This document shows, piece after piece, positions 55,168-63,591 of a stretch of DNA of 64,000 nt. The DNA is from Sphingomonas_R arantia (GTDB lineage: Bacteria; Pseudomonadota; Alphaproteobacteria; Sphingomonadales; Sphingomonadaceae). Position numbers and translations under genes: made by a program. The notes under the pieces were generated by a model. That model was not told the origin of the DNA and did no database searches. It was given only the letters and a program-made list of their open reading frames with translations. The first letter of the stretch is position 1, and each line of letters opens with the position of its first letter. The stretch lies in contig NZ_JBHUGS010000003.1 in assembly GCF_042682045.1 (NCBI RefSeq), positions 124,001 to 188,000 of the forward strand. Reading direction: 5' to 3'.

Positions 55168-55200
55168 GTTCGACCGTTGAGCCAGGCTCAACGGTCGAAC
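55168..55200. promoter_or_regulatory. Perfect 33-bp palindrome, candidate operator between oxidoreductase operon and porin
   Basis: GTTCGACCGTTGAGCC, one A, then its exact 16-base reverse complement. It lies in the 219-bp gap between divergent genes (starts 55078 and 55298). A further 8-bp palindrome GTTCGAAC is at 55212-55219 and reads the same as the arm tips. This is much more symmetry than chance allows and suits control of both units by one dimeric regulator. No regulator gene is next to it. Confidence 0.65.
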
Positions 55201-55297
55201 TCATATTAGTCGTTCGAACTTGGCGGACGGCCAGCGCTACCGTTCTTCGAAATCATGACAGGCGCGGCGTCAAGTTCGCGCTTCGAGGAGAAGATGT

Positions 55298-56701
55298 ATG
55301 CGGGTCCGCGCCTTCGCCGCGTCCCTTCTTGGAAGCAGCTGTCTGCTGATCGCTCCCACCCCTGCAGTGGCAAGAGAGAGCGCGCCAGCTGACGCCGCGA
55401 TCATCGACATCGTCCGCCGCCAACAGACGCTCATCGAACAGCAGGGTAAAGAGCTACGTGAACAGCGTGTTGAACTCGAGGCTCTGCGCACCCGCGTTGT
55501 TGCGATCTCGGCCGCGCCACATTCCATTCAAACGCCTCGTGCGGAGGTGGCGAGCCTCATGGCGGCAAACGAGCCCAGGCCGGCGACTGCTGTGCCCGCG
55601 AGCGACGGCGAGAAAACCAAGGTGAAGTTCGGCGGCTGGGTCCAGCTCGACATGCTCTACTTTCCGAATGCCCGGCCCGGCGAGTCCGAGGATCTCCTCT
55701 ACCCGCGCATCTTCTCGGTCGATCCGACCGCCGTGGGCCGGGGACGTTTCCGCGCCAGCGCCCGCGACACGCGGTTCAACGTCGAAATCAAAACGCCAAC
55801 CTCCGTCGGCTCCTTTCGCGCGTTCACCGAGTTCGACTTCTTCGGCTCAGTCGTCAACAATGCGCAGAGCCAGCTCAACTCCTATGATCCGCGGCTGCGG
55901 CACGCCTATGTCGAATGGACTAGCACTTCGGACAAGATCGCGGTGCTCGCCGGTCAGCATTGGTCGCTATTCGCCAATCCGGTCTCCTATGCCACCGTCT
56001 ATAATCCCCTGCCGCTGGGCTCGGTGTTCGTGCGTCAGGCCCAACTTCGTGTCAGCTACAATGTCGCGCCGGGAGTCACGCTGGCGGTATCCGCTGAAAA
56101 CCCGCAGGGTGACGTGGCTGGTGCTGGCGGTGCCGGTATCAACGAGCAGTTCGACAAGCTGCCGGATCTCGTAGCAGCGGCGCGGATCGAGCGGCGTTGG
56201 GGTGCCCTGCAGATCGGCGGCGTCCTGCGCGAAATAGACGAGACGCAGCCTGCCGGCAGCGCCGTCGCCTGGGGCGTGAGCGGAAGCGGAATGATCAAGC
56301 TGCCGCTTTTCGACGGCACGCAGAAACTGCGCTTCCAAGGAACGTACGGTACCGGCGTCGGTCGCTATATCGGCGAGCTTGGGGCTGGCTTCGACGGCCA
56401 TATCTCGCCGGGGCAGCGCCTCAAGACCGAGCCGGTGTTTGCCGGCAATGTCAGCTACGAGCACGTCTTTGCGCCTTGGCTCTCAGGCACGATCCAGGGT
56501 AGCTATGTTAGCGTCGAAAACCCCGTTGGGGTGGCCCCCAATTCGATCGAGACGGTCAAGGCGTTCGCGACCAACATCGTCGTCCATCCCGTTACCGCGC
56601 TCGATATGGCGCTCGAGTATATCACCGCAACCCGAGGCAACGTCGATGGAACAAATGCGACGCGCGACATCATGCGTTTCTCTACCCGCTACCGCTTCTA
56701 G
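55298..56701 (+). CDS. DcaP-like trimeric outer membrane porin
   Basis: The 467-aa protein has a signal peptide (about residues 1-25), a short coiled-coil (about 35-68, IVRRQQTLIEQQGKELREQR) and a beta barrel starting KVKFGGWVQLDMLYF and ending MRFSTRYRF. The coiled-coil before the barrel is characteristic of DcaP, a porin for dicarboxylates and other anions. GGAG lies 8-9 bases before the ATG. It faces the molybdenum hydroxylase operon across a large palindrome, so it may admit its substrate to the periplasm. Confidence 0.85.
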   Translation: MRVRAFAASLLGSSCLLIAPTPAVARESAPADAAIIDIVRRQQTLIEQQGKELREQRVELEALRTRVVAISAAPHSIQTPRAEVASLMAANEPRPATAVPASDGEKTKVKFGGWVQLDMLYFPNARPGESEDLLYPRIFSVDPTAVGRGRFRASARDTRFNVEIKTPTSVGSFRAFTEFDFFGSVVNNAQSQLNSYDPRLRHAYVEWTSTSDKIAVLAGQHWSLFANPVSYATVYNPLPLGSVFVRQAQLRVSYNVAPGVTLAVSAENPQGDVAGAGGAGINEQFDKLPDLVAAARIERRWGALQIGGVLREIDETQPAGSAVAWGVSGSGMIKLPLFDGTQKLRFQGTYGTGVGRYIGELGAGFDGHISPGQRLKTEPVFAGNVSYEHVFAPWLSGTIQGSYVSVENPVGVAPNSIETVKAFATNIVVHPVTALDMALEYITATRGNVDGTNATRDIMRFSTRYRF

Positions 56702-57607
56702 TCATTCGAACGGCGCACCCGCTTCCGCCACAATGAACGGCGCGATCGCAAGGACATCGGCGTCCAGGCCCAGAGCTGTCTGGCCGCGGTCGAATGTCGC
56801 CTTGACCGAAGCGCTGACGGGCATCGTGATCCCCCGCTCTGCTGCCTGCTCGAGCAGCAAGCGAAGGTCCTTGCGCATTAGTTCGAGCCGAAACCCGATC
56901 TGCGGGTTCCCGGATGCGACGCGGTCCTGAAGCAGCGCTTGGCTCGCGAAGCTACGGGCCGTACCCCGGTTTAGCGTTGCAAGCATCGTATCTGCCGAGA
57001 TGCCGGCGCGCATCCCCACCGCAAGGGCCTCTGTCGACGCGACAAGCGTCGCACACAGTATCATGTTGTTGATCAGCTTGAGAAGATGGCCCTGCCCGAC
57101 CTCGACGCCGATCAGCGACACTGTTTCACCGTAGACATCGAGGATCGCTCGGACGGCCTCGAACTCCTCCCCATCGCCAGCTGCCATGATCGTCAGCGTG
57201 CCGGCCTTCGCTGCCGGCGTCGATCCGGCGAGCGGAGCGTCGAGATAGGCGATCCCACGCTCCGCCAAGGCAGCCGAGACGACGCGCGCCATCGCCGGTC
57301 CGGTCGTCGAATGGTCGACGATCCGGCGGACCCTGCCCCCCTCGACAAGCCCTGCAGGACCCACGCAGACCTTCTCGACGATCTCCGGCGTAGGGACGCA
57401 GACCATCACGGTCTCCGCTGCGTCAGCCACCTCGACAGCGCGCGCCAGCGCTATCGCACCTGCCGCAACGGCCGCTGCGACCGCCGCTGGATCGGGATCG
57501 CAGATATAGACCGGTAACCCGGCCGCAAGCAGGTGGCCAACCATCGGTCTGCCCATCTCACCAAGCCCGATGAAGCCGACTGGCCCTGGTTCGTCGAACG
57601 CCGACAT
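56702..57607 (-). CDS. NAD(P)-dependent oxidoreductase, 3-hydroxyisobutyrate dehydrogenase family
   Basis: A 301-aa protein with GFIGLGEMGRPMVGHLLAAG (Rossmann), DHSTTGPAMARVV, the substrate region DAPLAGSTPAAKAGTLTIMA and the catalytic Lys in GHLLKLINNMILC. TAGGAGGTTTCAA gives a strong ribosome binding site before ATG 57607. It is a homologue of the split pseudogene at 23325-29494 but distinct in detail. The porin stop touches its stop (convergent), and it is divergent from an MFS carrier, probably for a related acid. Confidence 0.91.
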   Translation of the reverse strand: MSAFDEPGPVGFIGLGEMGRPMVGHLLAAGLPVYICDPDPAAVAAAVAAGAIALARAVEVADAAETVMVCVPTPEIVEKVCVGPAGLVEGGRVRRIVDHSTTGPAMARVVSAALAERGIAYLDAPLAGSTPAAKAGTLTIMAAGDGEEFEAVRAILDVYGETVSLIGVEVGQGHLLKLINNMILCATLVASTEALAVGMRAGISADTMLATLNRGTARSFASQALLQDRVASGNPQIGFRLELMRKDLRLLLEQAAERGITMPVSASVKATFDRGQTALGLDADVLAIAPFIVAEAGAPFE

Positions 57608-57699
57608 TTGAAACCTCCTATGACGTATCGCCCGACGTGCTGCCGCCGGGGCCAGTAGGCCGCAAGCGAGATGCATGCCTTGCGTCGTTGAGTGTCACG

Positions 57700-57709
57700 C
57701 AACGGTCGA
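57700..57709. promoter_or_regulatory. Half-site CAACGGTCGA shared with the 55168 palindrome
   Basis: The ten bases CAACGGTCGA match one arm of the palindrome at 55168-55200. The site lies between the divergent HIBADH and MFS starts, next to CGTTG (57686-57690) in inverted orientation. It might be a second, weaker target of the same regulator. Confidence 0.35.
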
Positions 57710-57800
57710 CGGCGAATTACTCGTTCCCGCCCGATACGCGCTTAGGCGCATTCTACTCCGTGAACCGCCGGAAAAGGCCGGACAAGCTGTGGAGAGCGTG

Positions 57801-59153
57801 ATGGCGACCAGAGAGTTTATGAGCGGCGATCCCACGAGAGGTGTTGTCCTGCCAGCGGCAGGTGCAGGCGTTGAAGACGCCCGGATCACGCCGCGGCACA
57901 GGAAGGTCATGGTCGCCGCTACGCTCGGAACGATCGTCGAATGGACCGACTGGCTCGTGTATACGACGTTCGCGTCGGTGATTGCCCAGCACTTCTTTCC
58001 CTCGCGGGACCCTCTCACCAGCCTGCTGGCCACGCTTGCAGTCTTCGCAGTTGGCTTCGTCGCTCGCCCGATTGGCGGAGCGGTGCTTGGAGCCTATGCC
58101 GATCGCTACGGCCGCAAGAAGGGGCTTACTTTATCGATCCTCCTGATGGCCGGAGCGTCGCTCGTGATCGGCCTGTGTCCAACCTACACGGAGATCGGCG
58201 TGCTGGCGCCGATAGTGCTGGTGGCGGCAAGATTGGTCCAAGGGTTCTCCGCAGGCGGCGAGTTCGGATCGGCGTCCGCCTTCCTGGCGGAGACGGCTCC
58301 ACCTTCGAAGCGCGCCTTCTTCGCGTCCTGGCAATGGTTCGCGATCAACGCCGGCGTTCTGCTGTCGACGATCCTGGGTTATCTCACCGTATCGGTGACC
58401 AACGACGCAGAACTTTCGTCGTGGGGATGGCGAGTCGGCTTCATCGCTGCGGCTGCGCTCGGTGTGGTTACGCTCTGGATCCGTCGGGCAGTCGCTGAAT
58501 CAACGCTGTTCGAAGAACATAGGGCTGCTGACGCGGCGCCGCGTCGCAATCCGATCCGCGTCGTGCTGTTCGATCGGCCGGGAGTCGCGCTCCGCGTTGT
58601 CGGGATCTCCATGGCGGGCAACTTGCTGAATTACATCTGGATGGTGAACTACCCGAACCATGCGCATGCGCTTGCGGGCGTTCCATTGCGCGATGGACTG
58701 CTGGCCGCAATCATCGCAATCACTATCTCCCTTCCGCTGATCCCGTTCGTGGCGAAACTTGCCGACCGTTATGGTCGGAAGCCCATCCTATTGACGTTCT
58801 CGATCGGATCGATGCTGTGGGCCTATCCGAGCTTCGCCTTGCTTCAGCCCGGTCTCACCATGGTTCAACTGACCCTGCTGCAAACGGTCGCAATGATCCT
58901 ACTAACGGGATACGCGGCCGCATCCGCTGCGGTAATGTCCGAACAGTTCCCCGCAGCAGTGCGGGTAACCGGCATTGGCCTACCCTACGCAATCTCAGTG
59001 ACGCTATTTGGCGGAACTGCCCCGTACATCGTGACCTGGCTCGCTGGTAGCGGGAACGGCAGTTTGGTGTGGGTCTATCTCGCTTTCATCTGCCTGGTTT
59101 CGACGCTGACCTACGCGACCATGCGCGAGACCAAAGGGACCGAACTGGTCTAG
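57801..59153 (+). CDS. MFS transporter, metabolite:H+ symporter (MHS) family
   Basis: A 450-aa 12-helix protein with the MHS signature TLGTIVEWTDWLVYTTFASV and GAVLGAYADRYGRKKGLTLS, then RLVQGFSAGGEFGSASAF. MHS carriers take up dicarboxylates, alpha-ketoglutarate, proline/betaine or aromatic acids. ATG 57801 has GGAGAG 6 bases upstream; longer frames are not MFS-like. It is divergent from a HIBADH-family gene, so a hydroxyacid is a fair guess as substrate. Confidence 0.88.
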   Translation: MATREFMSGDPTRGVVLPAAGAGVEDARITPRHRKVMVAATLGTIVEWTDWLVYTTFASVIAQHFFPSRDPLTSLLATLAVFAVGFVARPIGGAVLGAYADRYGRKKGLTLSILLMAGASLVIGLCPTYTEIGVLAPIVLVAARLVQGFSAGGEFGSASAFLAETAPPSKRAFFASWQWFAINAGVLLSTILGYLTVSVTNDAELSSWGWRVGFIAAAALGVVTLWIRRAVAESTLFEEHRAADAAPRRNPIRVVLFDRPGVALRVVGISMAGNLLNYIWMVNYPNHAHALAGVPLRDGLLAAIIAITISLPLIPFVAKLADRYGRKPILLTFSIGSMLWAYPSFALLQPGLTMVQLTLLQTVAMILLTGYAAASAAVMSEQFPAAVRVTGIGLPYAISVTLFGGTAPYIVTWLAGSGNGSLVWVYLAFICLVSTLTYATMRETKGTELV

Positions 59154-59193
59154 CCGACGAACGTTACTGGACACCCGCCACTCAGGGATTGGG

Positions 59194-60405
59194 ATGGAAC
59201 TGCACTTGCTCACAGCCGCCGCCCTACACTGGAAGCGCAACCTCTGGGTCTGCTTCGGAGGCTCGTTCACGACGATGGTCGGCATGACCCTGCTGCTGCC
59301 GTTCCTGCCGCTCTACGTCGAGGAACTCGGCGCGAGTGGTCTGTCCGAGATCGCGTGGTGGTCGGGGGTCGCTTATGCCGCGACTTTTCTCACAGCGGCG
59401 ATTGTCGCTCCTCTATGGGGACGGATCGGCGACCGCTATGGCCGCAAACTGACGCTGATCCGCGCGAGCCTCGGGATGGCCATAGCGATTTCGCTGATCG
59501 GACTGGCGGGCAACGTGTGGCAGCTAGTCGCGCTGCGGGCGCTTACGGGACTGCTTGGCGGCTATGCTTCGGGCTCAATGACGCTTGTCGCGGTCCAGAC
59601 CCCGCGCGAGCACAATGCATGGGCGCTTGGCACGTTGTCCTCGGGCATCATGGCAGGCAGTCTTGTAGGACCACTAGTCGGCGGATTCCTGCCGCCCCTG
59701 ATGGGGATCCGCAACATCTTCTATCTATCGGGTGCGGTCATCTCGATTGCCTTCCTTGCGACCGCCCTCCTGATTGTCGAAGACAAGTCCACGATCGGAC
59801 CGCGTGCGCCAAAGGCGATCGGAAACGCGGATAGGCTCGACCGGCCGTTGGTGGCCCGCATGCTTATGGTCGGCATGCTTCTAACGCTCGCCAATTTCTC
59901 CATCGAGCCGATCCTGACAATCTACGTCGGAAGCCTGGTCGAGCCGGCCAACGTCACGATTGCCGCCGGCCTGGTGATGGCGGCCGCTGCTCTCGGCAGT
60001 ATTGTCTCAGCCCCGCATATGGGGCGGCTTGCCGATCGGATCGGACCGACGCGGGTGATCGCTGGAGGCCTGACCATCGCCGCGCTTCTGCTCGTCCCGC
60101 AGGCATTCGTAACAGCGGAATGGCAGTTGCTGGCTCTGCGACTGATGATGGGCCTAGCGCTCGGCGGCCTTCTGCCGTGCATCGCCAGCCTCGTGCGACA
60201 CGCCGTCCCTGACCAAGCGGCCGGGACGGTGTTGGGACTGTCGACATCGGCTCAATATGCAGGACAGGTCATCGGCCCCCTCGCGGGTGGCTTCGTTGGC
60301 GGGCATTACGGTCCTCGCACCGTGTTTGCCGCAACGTCCTTGGTCATGCTGGTCGGCGCGCTCCTGGTGGCAACCGCCCGCGACAACCGCATGGAAACGG
60401 GTTGA
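59194..60405 (+). CDS. MFS efflux transporter, MdtG-like
   Basis: The 403-aa protein resembles MdtG of enterics along its length. It has LPFLPLYVEELGASGLSEIA, then APLWGRIGDRYGRKLTLIRA, the motif ALGTLSSGIMAGSLVGPLVG, and SAPHMGRLADRIGPTRVIAG. These are 12-helix DHA1-type drug:H+ antiporters with a wide substrate range. The ATG at 59194 is 40 bp after the MHS carrier gene, so it may share its transcript. No TetR/MarR repressor adjoins it. Confidence 0.86.
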   Translation: MELHLLTAAALHWKRNLWVCFGGSFTTMVGMTLLLPFLPLYVEELGASGLSEIAWWSGVAYAATFLTAAIVAPLWGRIGDRYGRKLTLIRASLGMAIAISLIGLAGNVWQLVALRALTGLLGGYASGSMTLVAVQTPREHNAWALGTLSSGIMAGSLVGPLVGGFLPPLMGIRNIFYLSGAVISIAFLATALLIVEDKSTIGPRAPKAIGNADRLDRPLVARMLMVGMLLTLANFSIEPILTIYVGSLVEPANVTIAAGLVMAAAALGSIVSAPHMGRLADRIGPTRVIAGGLTIAALLLVPQAFVTAEWQLLALRLMMGLALGGLLPCIASLVRHAVPDQAAGTVLGLSTSAQYAGQVIGPLAGGFVGGHYGPRTVFAATSLVMLVGALLVATARDNRMETG

Positions 60406-60604
60406 CCCTGGATGGGGAATGCATAGCGCCGGACAATGCGGTGCGCGACAAGTCCAGTCGCGTTTTCCTTATGGTCGAACGGAGTGGGCGACGACTTCGA
60501 TGGAGGGCCATTGCAGGCCTGATCCTTTTTTCGCGGAGTGTCCCGAGACGCTGTCATAGGCTAGCGTTGGGGCGGTCGACCCATTTGTCGAGCAGGGAGA
60601 CGGT

Positions 60605-62185
60605 ATGCATCCGGTAGAGACACTCGAACTCGTGATCGCTCTGCTCCTGGCAACCCTTGCATTGCATTGGATCGCTGCGCGCTTGAGATTTCCACCAGCT
60701 GCAGCGTTGCTGGTCGGCGGTGGCACGCTAGCGTTCGTACCAGGACTGCCGACGATTGAACTCGATCCCGAACTCGTGCTGGTTCTGTTTCTGCCGCCGT
60801 TGCTGATGGACGGCGCCTATTTCACCGCCGTGGCCTCCTTCAGGCGGCATCTGGCGGAGATACTCTCGCTGGCGGTGGGCGCGGTCGTGTTCACAACCCT
60901 GGCGGTCGGTCTCGTCGTTCATTGGCTGGTGCCTTTGCTCCCATGGGCGGCGTGTTTCGCGCTTGGTGCAATCGTATCGCCACCCGACGCCGTGTCTGCC
61001 CGCGCCGTTCTAAAGCGCGTGTCGCTACCACGGCGCCTGAGCACGATCATCGAGGGCGAAAGCCTACTCAACGACGCGAGTGGCCTTGTCCTCGTTCGGT
61101 TTGCAGTCGCAGCTACCCTGACAGGAACGTTCAGCGTGACGGATGCCACCATGAGCTTCGGCGTTCTAGCGATCGGCGGCCTGGCGGTTGGCGGAGCTAT
61201 CGGCGCGCTGTGGCTTTTCATCCATCGACATCTGCACGACGAGACGCTGATGATCGCCGCGTCGGTTATCCTGTGTTGGGCGGCCTATCTCGCGGGCGAG
61301 GCGTTGCACGTGTCCGGCGTGATCGCGACGGTCGCGGCTGGTCTGGTCTATGGTTGGTATCAACACGTGATCTTCACGGCGAGCGTCCGCATCCGCGGGT
61401 CGTCATTCTGGCACGTGATGGTCTTCCTGTTCGAGGCAATGGTTTTCATCCTGATCGGCTTCTCGCTGCGGGGCGTCATGCTCCGGGTCGGCGGGATCGA
61501 AACCGTGTTCGCGACGATGGCGGGACCGGTGGTCGGTGCGCTGGTCGCGATGACCGCCGCTCGGTTCGCCTGGGTGTTCGGTAGCGATGCGATCCTGACG
61601 TTGCTCGGACAATTGCATCTCACGAACCGCCAGCCGCTTGGTGCGGGGGCTGCGACCGTGTTGGGTTGGGCAGGCATGCGCGGCGTCGTCACGTTGGCAA
61701 TCGCGCTGACTTTGCCGGAAACGATGCCCGGGCGCGATCTGATGCTGGTTACCGCCTTCGCAGCGATCCTCGTCACCGTCCTCGTGCAGGGATCGACTTT
61801 CGGGCTCCTCATTCGTGCGACACGGCTCGTCGACCGTGATCCACCGCCCCGCTTGAGCCTTGCCGCCGCCGAGGCCCAGGTTGCGCAGGCTCAGCTGGTG
61901 CAGGTGTCGGCGCTCGCGCGTAGCGATGACGGCGAACTGCTCCATCCTCGCCTTCTGGAGACGTACGAACGGCGTGCCAGACAGACTGGCGACTACTCGG
62001 CGGACGAGTCCGCTTTCACGGGTGCGATTAGCGCACATTTCGACATCGTCATCGCCGCCGTCGCTGCCGGGCGCGCCGAACTGGTCAGGTTGCACCGCGC
62101 CGATGACATAGGTGACGAGACCCTTCATGACCTTGAACACGACCTCGACCTTGAGGAACTCGCAGCCATCTCAGCGAAGGCCTAG
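60605..62185 (+). CDS. Na+/H+ antiporter, CPA1 family
   Basis: The 526-aa protein has about twelve membrane segments in the first 400 residues, including the ion-binding Asp128 (VSPPDAVSARAVL) and the Asn156-Asp157 pair (LLNDASGLV). GAATVLGWAGMRGVVTLAIA, typical of CPA1/NhaP antiporters, follows. A hydrophilic C-terminal tail (about residues 415-526) is rich in charged residues (DDLEHDL-like repeats) and probably regulatory. GGGAGACGGT precedes the ATG. It supports pH and sodium homeostasis and stands alone. Confidence 0.92.
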   Translation: MHPVETLELVIALLLATLALHWIAARLRFPPAAALLVGGGTLAFVPGLPTIELDPELVLVLFLPPLLMDGAYFTAVASFRRHLAEILSLAVGAVVFTTLAVGLVVHWLVPLLPWAACFALGAIVSPPDAVSARAVLKRVSLPRRLSTIIEGESLLNDASGLVLVRFAVAATLTGTFSVTDATMSFGVLAIGGLAVGGAIGALWLFIHRHLHDETLMIAASVILCWAAYLAGEALHVSGVIATVAAGLVYGWYQHVIFTASVRIRGSSFWHVMVFLFEAMVFILIGFSLRGVMLRVGGIETVFATMAGPVVGALVAMTAARFAWVFGSDAILTLLGQLHLTNRQPLGAGAATVLGWAGMRGVVTLAIALTLPETMPGRDLMLVTAFAAILVTVLVQGSTFGLLIRATRLVDRDPPPRLSLAAAEAQVAQAQLVQVSALARSDDGELLHPRLLETYERRARQTGDYSADESAFTGAISAHFDIVIAAVAAGRAELVRLHRADDIGDETLHDLEHDLDLEELAAISAKA

Positions 62186-62247
62186 GCTCCGCAGCGAGCA
62201 GTCAATAACCGCGGTCCAGCCCAAACCCGACGGGGGCGCACGCTCCG

Positions 62248-62520
62248 TTAGCCCGGAGGAACTCTGAAAACACAGTCATCACATTGGAGCGCCGCGTTAC
62301 AGTAGCAAACCTTCGTGATACCATCGGCGTACTTCGTAGTATTGCACGATCCGGTTTGCCCGGAACTACACTGCGCGTGCTTCAGGTTAAATTCGTGCGA
62401 TCTCGCCTCATCCTGCCGCTGAATTTTTTCACGGATAGGTTCGGGTAAATCCTCGAAGCGTCTGAAACCGGATTTCACGGCGTCGACGAAACTTTGGGGA
62501 AGCGACTCTTTGCCGGTCAT
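62248..62520 (-). CDS. Small Cys-rich protein, unknown
   Basis: A 90-aa protein. Its first half is charged and helical (FVDAVKSGFRRFEDLPEPIR), its second half has six cysteines (CSSGQTGSCN...CYCNAALQCDDC). AGGAGAC is 6 bases before the ATG. It begins 9 bp after the lipoprotein gene and is probably its operon partner. The cysteines suggest metal binding or disulphides. Base composition is lower in GC than the neighbouring genes. No family recognised. Confidence 0.65.
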   Translation of the reverse strand: MTGKESLPQSFVDAVKSGFRRFEDLPEPIREKIQRQDEARSHEFNLKHAQCSSGQTGSCNTTKYADGITKVCYCNAALQCDDCVFRVPPG

Positions 62521-62529
62521 GCAAGTCTC

Positions 62530-63408
62530 CTATTGGGAGGGTCGGCCTTGAAGCGAATTGGCGACGGCTTGTCCGATCAGGTTGGCGAGATGCTGATCGT
62601 CCAAGGATTTTAACGGCGTAGCCTTCCCGGCCACGTCCTCCTTAACTTTGCCCATCGTGATGGTAAGATCATCGGTATGGATACGTGAAGCGGCGAATAG
62701 GTTACCACTTTGATTTGCGGTTAGCTCGACCAGCTTCCATGCTGGCGTGATATTACCACCGGTCGTAACAATGAACTTCACCTGATACGTGAAAGTCTCG
62801 TACGGCGATTCTCCCGCTTTGCGCGTTACCGCGCCGTTCTGCATCGAGATATCCACCCCTTTCAATAGAAATTCGGCGATCTTGAGATCACTCGACAAGT
62901 ACGGGCCGATGGACGGTTCGCATAGTTCGGGCTTGATTGGCGATTCAAGCAGTTCCTTGAACGAGTAGAAGAAGCCTATTGTCTCGGTACGTGTCGCGTC
63001 GGCGGACCACGTGAAGCCAAGACCGACGCTTCGATTCTGCGCTGTGGTTACGTCGCCGCTCCCAAAAACCGTCACTGCGTTCGCTAAGGGATGGTTGAGT
63101 GTAAGCCCGGGCGCAAAGGCGTTTTTGTTGTTCACAGACAGCACGAGACTGATCTTGGCACCCCATTCCGAAAGCCACTTGGCCCGCAATTCCGGAGGCT
63201 TATGTGCGTTCAGCTTATCGAACGCGACCGCCTGGTGTACGGCTGACGCAAGCTGGCATTGGATGTGATAGATAAGATGCTGTTCAGACAGCGTTTCATC
63301 TCTTAGGGTTTGCGAGCCGTTCCTAAGATTGGGGGTGGTTGTGGCACAGCCACCAAGCACCAGGATCAAGGTTAGGAGAGCGCACTGCGTAGATTTGTTT
63401 TGTCGCAA
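62530..63408 (-). CDS. Predicted lipoprotein, unknown
   Basis: A 292-aa protein with a lipoprotein signal ending in LGGC-ATT (lipidated Cys at about residue 21), then a mainly beta-strand body with AVTVFGSGDVTTAQNRSVGLG. The start is a TTG at 63408, with GGGGGGCG upstream; no ATG lies before the signal. The function is unknown, and it is next to a small Cys-rich protein. Its codon use is less G+C-biased than the flanking antiporter, which may indicate transfer. Confidence 0.7.
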   Translation of the reverse strand: MRQNKSTQCALLTLILVLGGCATTTPNLRNGSQTLRDETLSEQHLIYHIQCQLASAVHQAVAFDKLNAHKPPELRAKWLSEWGAKISLVLSVNNKNAFAPGLTLNHPLANAVTVFGSGDVTTAQNRSVGLGFTWSADATRTETIGFFYSFKELLESPIKPELCEPSIGPYLSSDLKIAEFLLKGVDISMQNGAVTRKAGESPYETFTYQVKFIVTTGGNITPAWKLVELTANQSGNLFAASRIHTDDLTITMGKVKEDVAGKATPLKSLDDQHLANLIGQAVANSLQGRPSQ

Positions 63409-63591
63409 AAGTAACGCCCCCCCAGGCCGATCAGGAAGACGAATCGAAGTCTTCCAGCTTTCGGCCAGAGTGTTGCGCGAACTTTAAGCTCAGGCAAGTG
63501 ACGATCATCGAGTACGTCGAGCCATAAGCGGGATGGCGGTCATTCAGGGGCGACCTATTCCAGTACGCTGGACTCGGATAAGTCGACAGAA

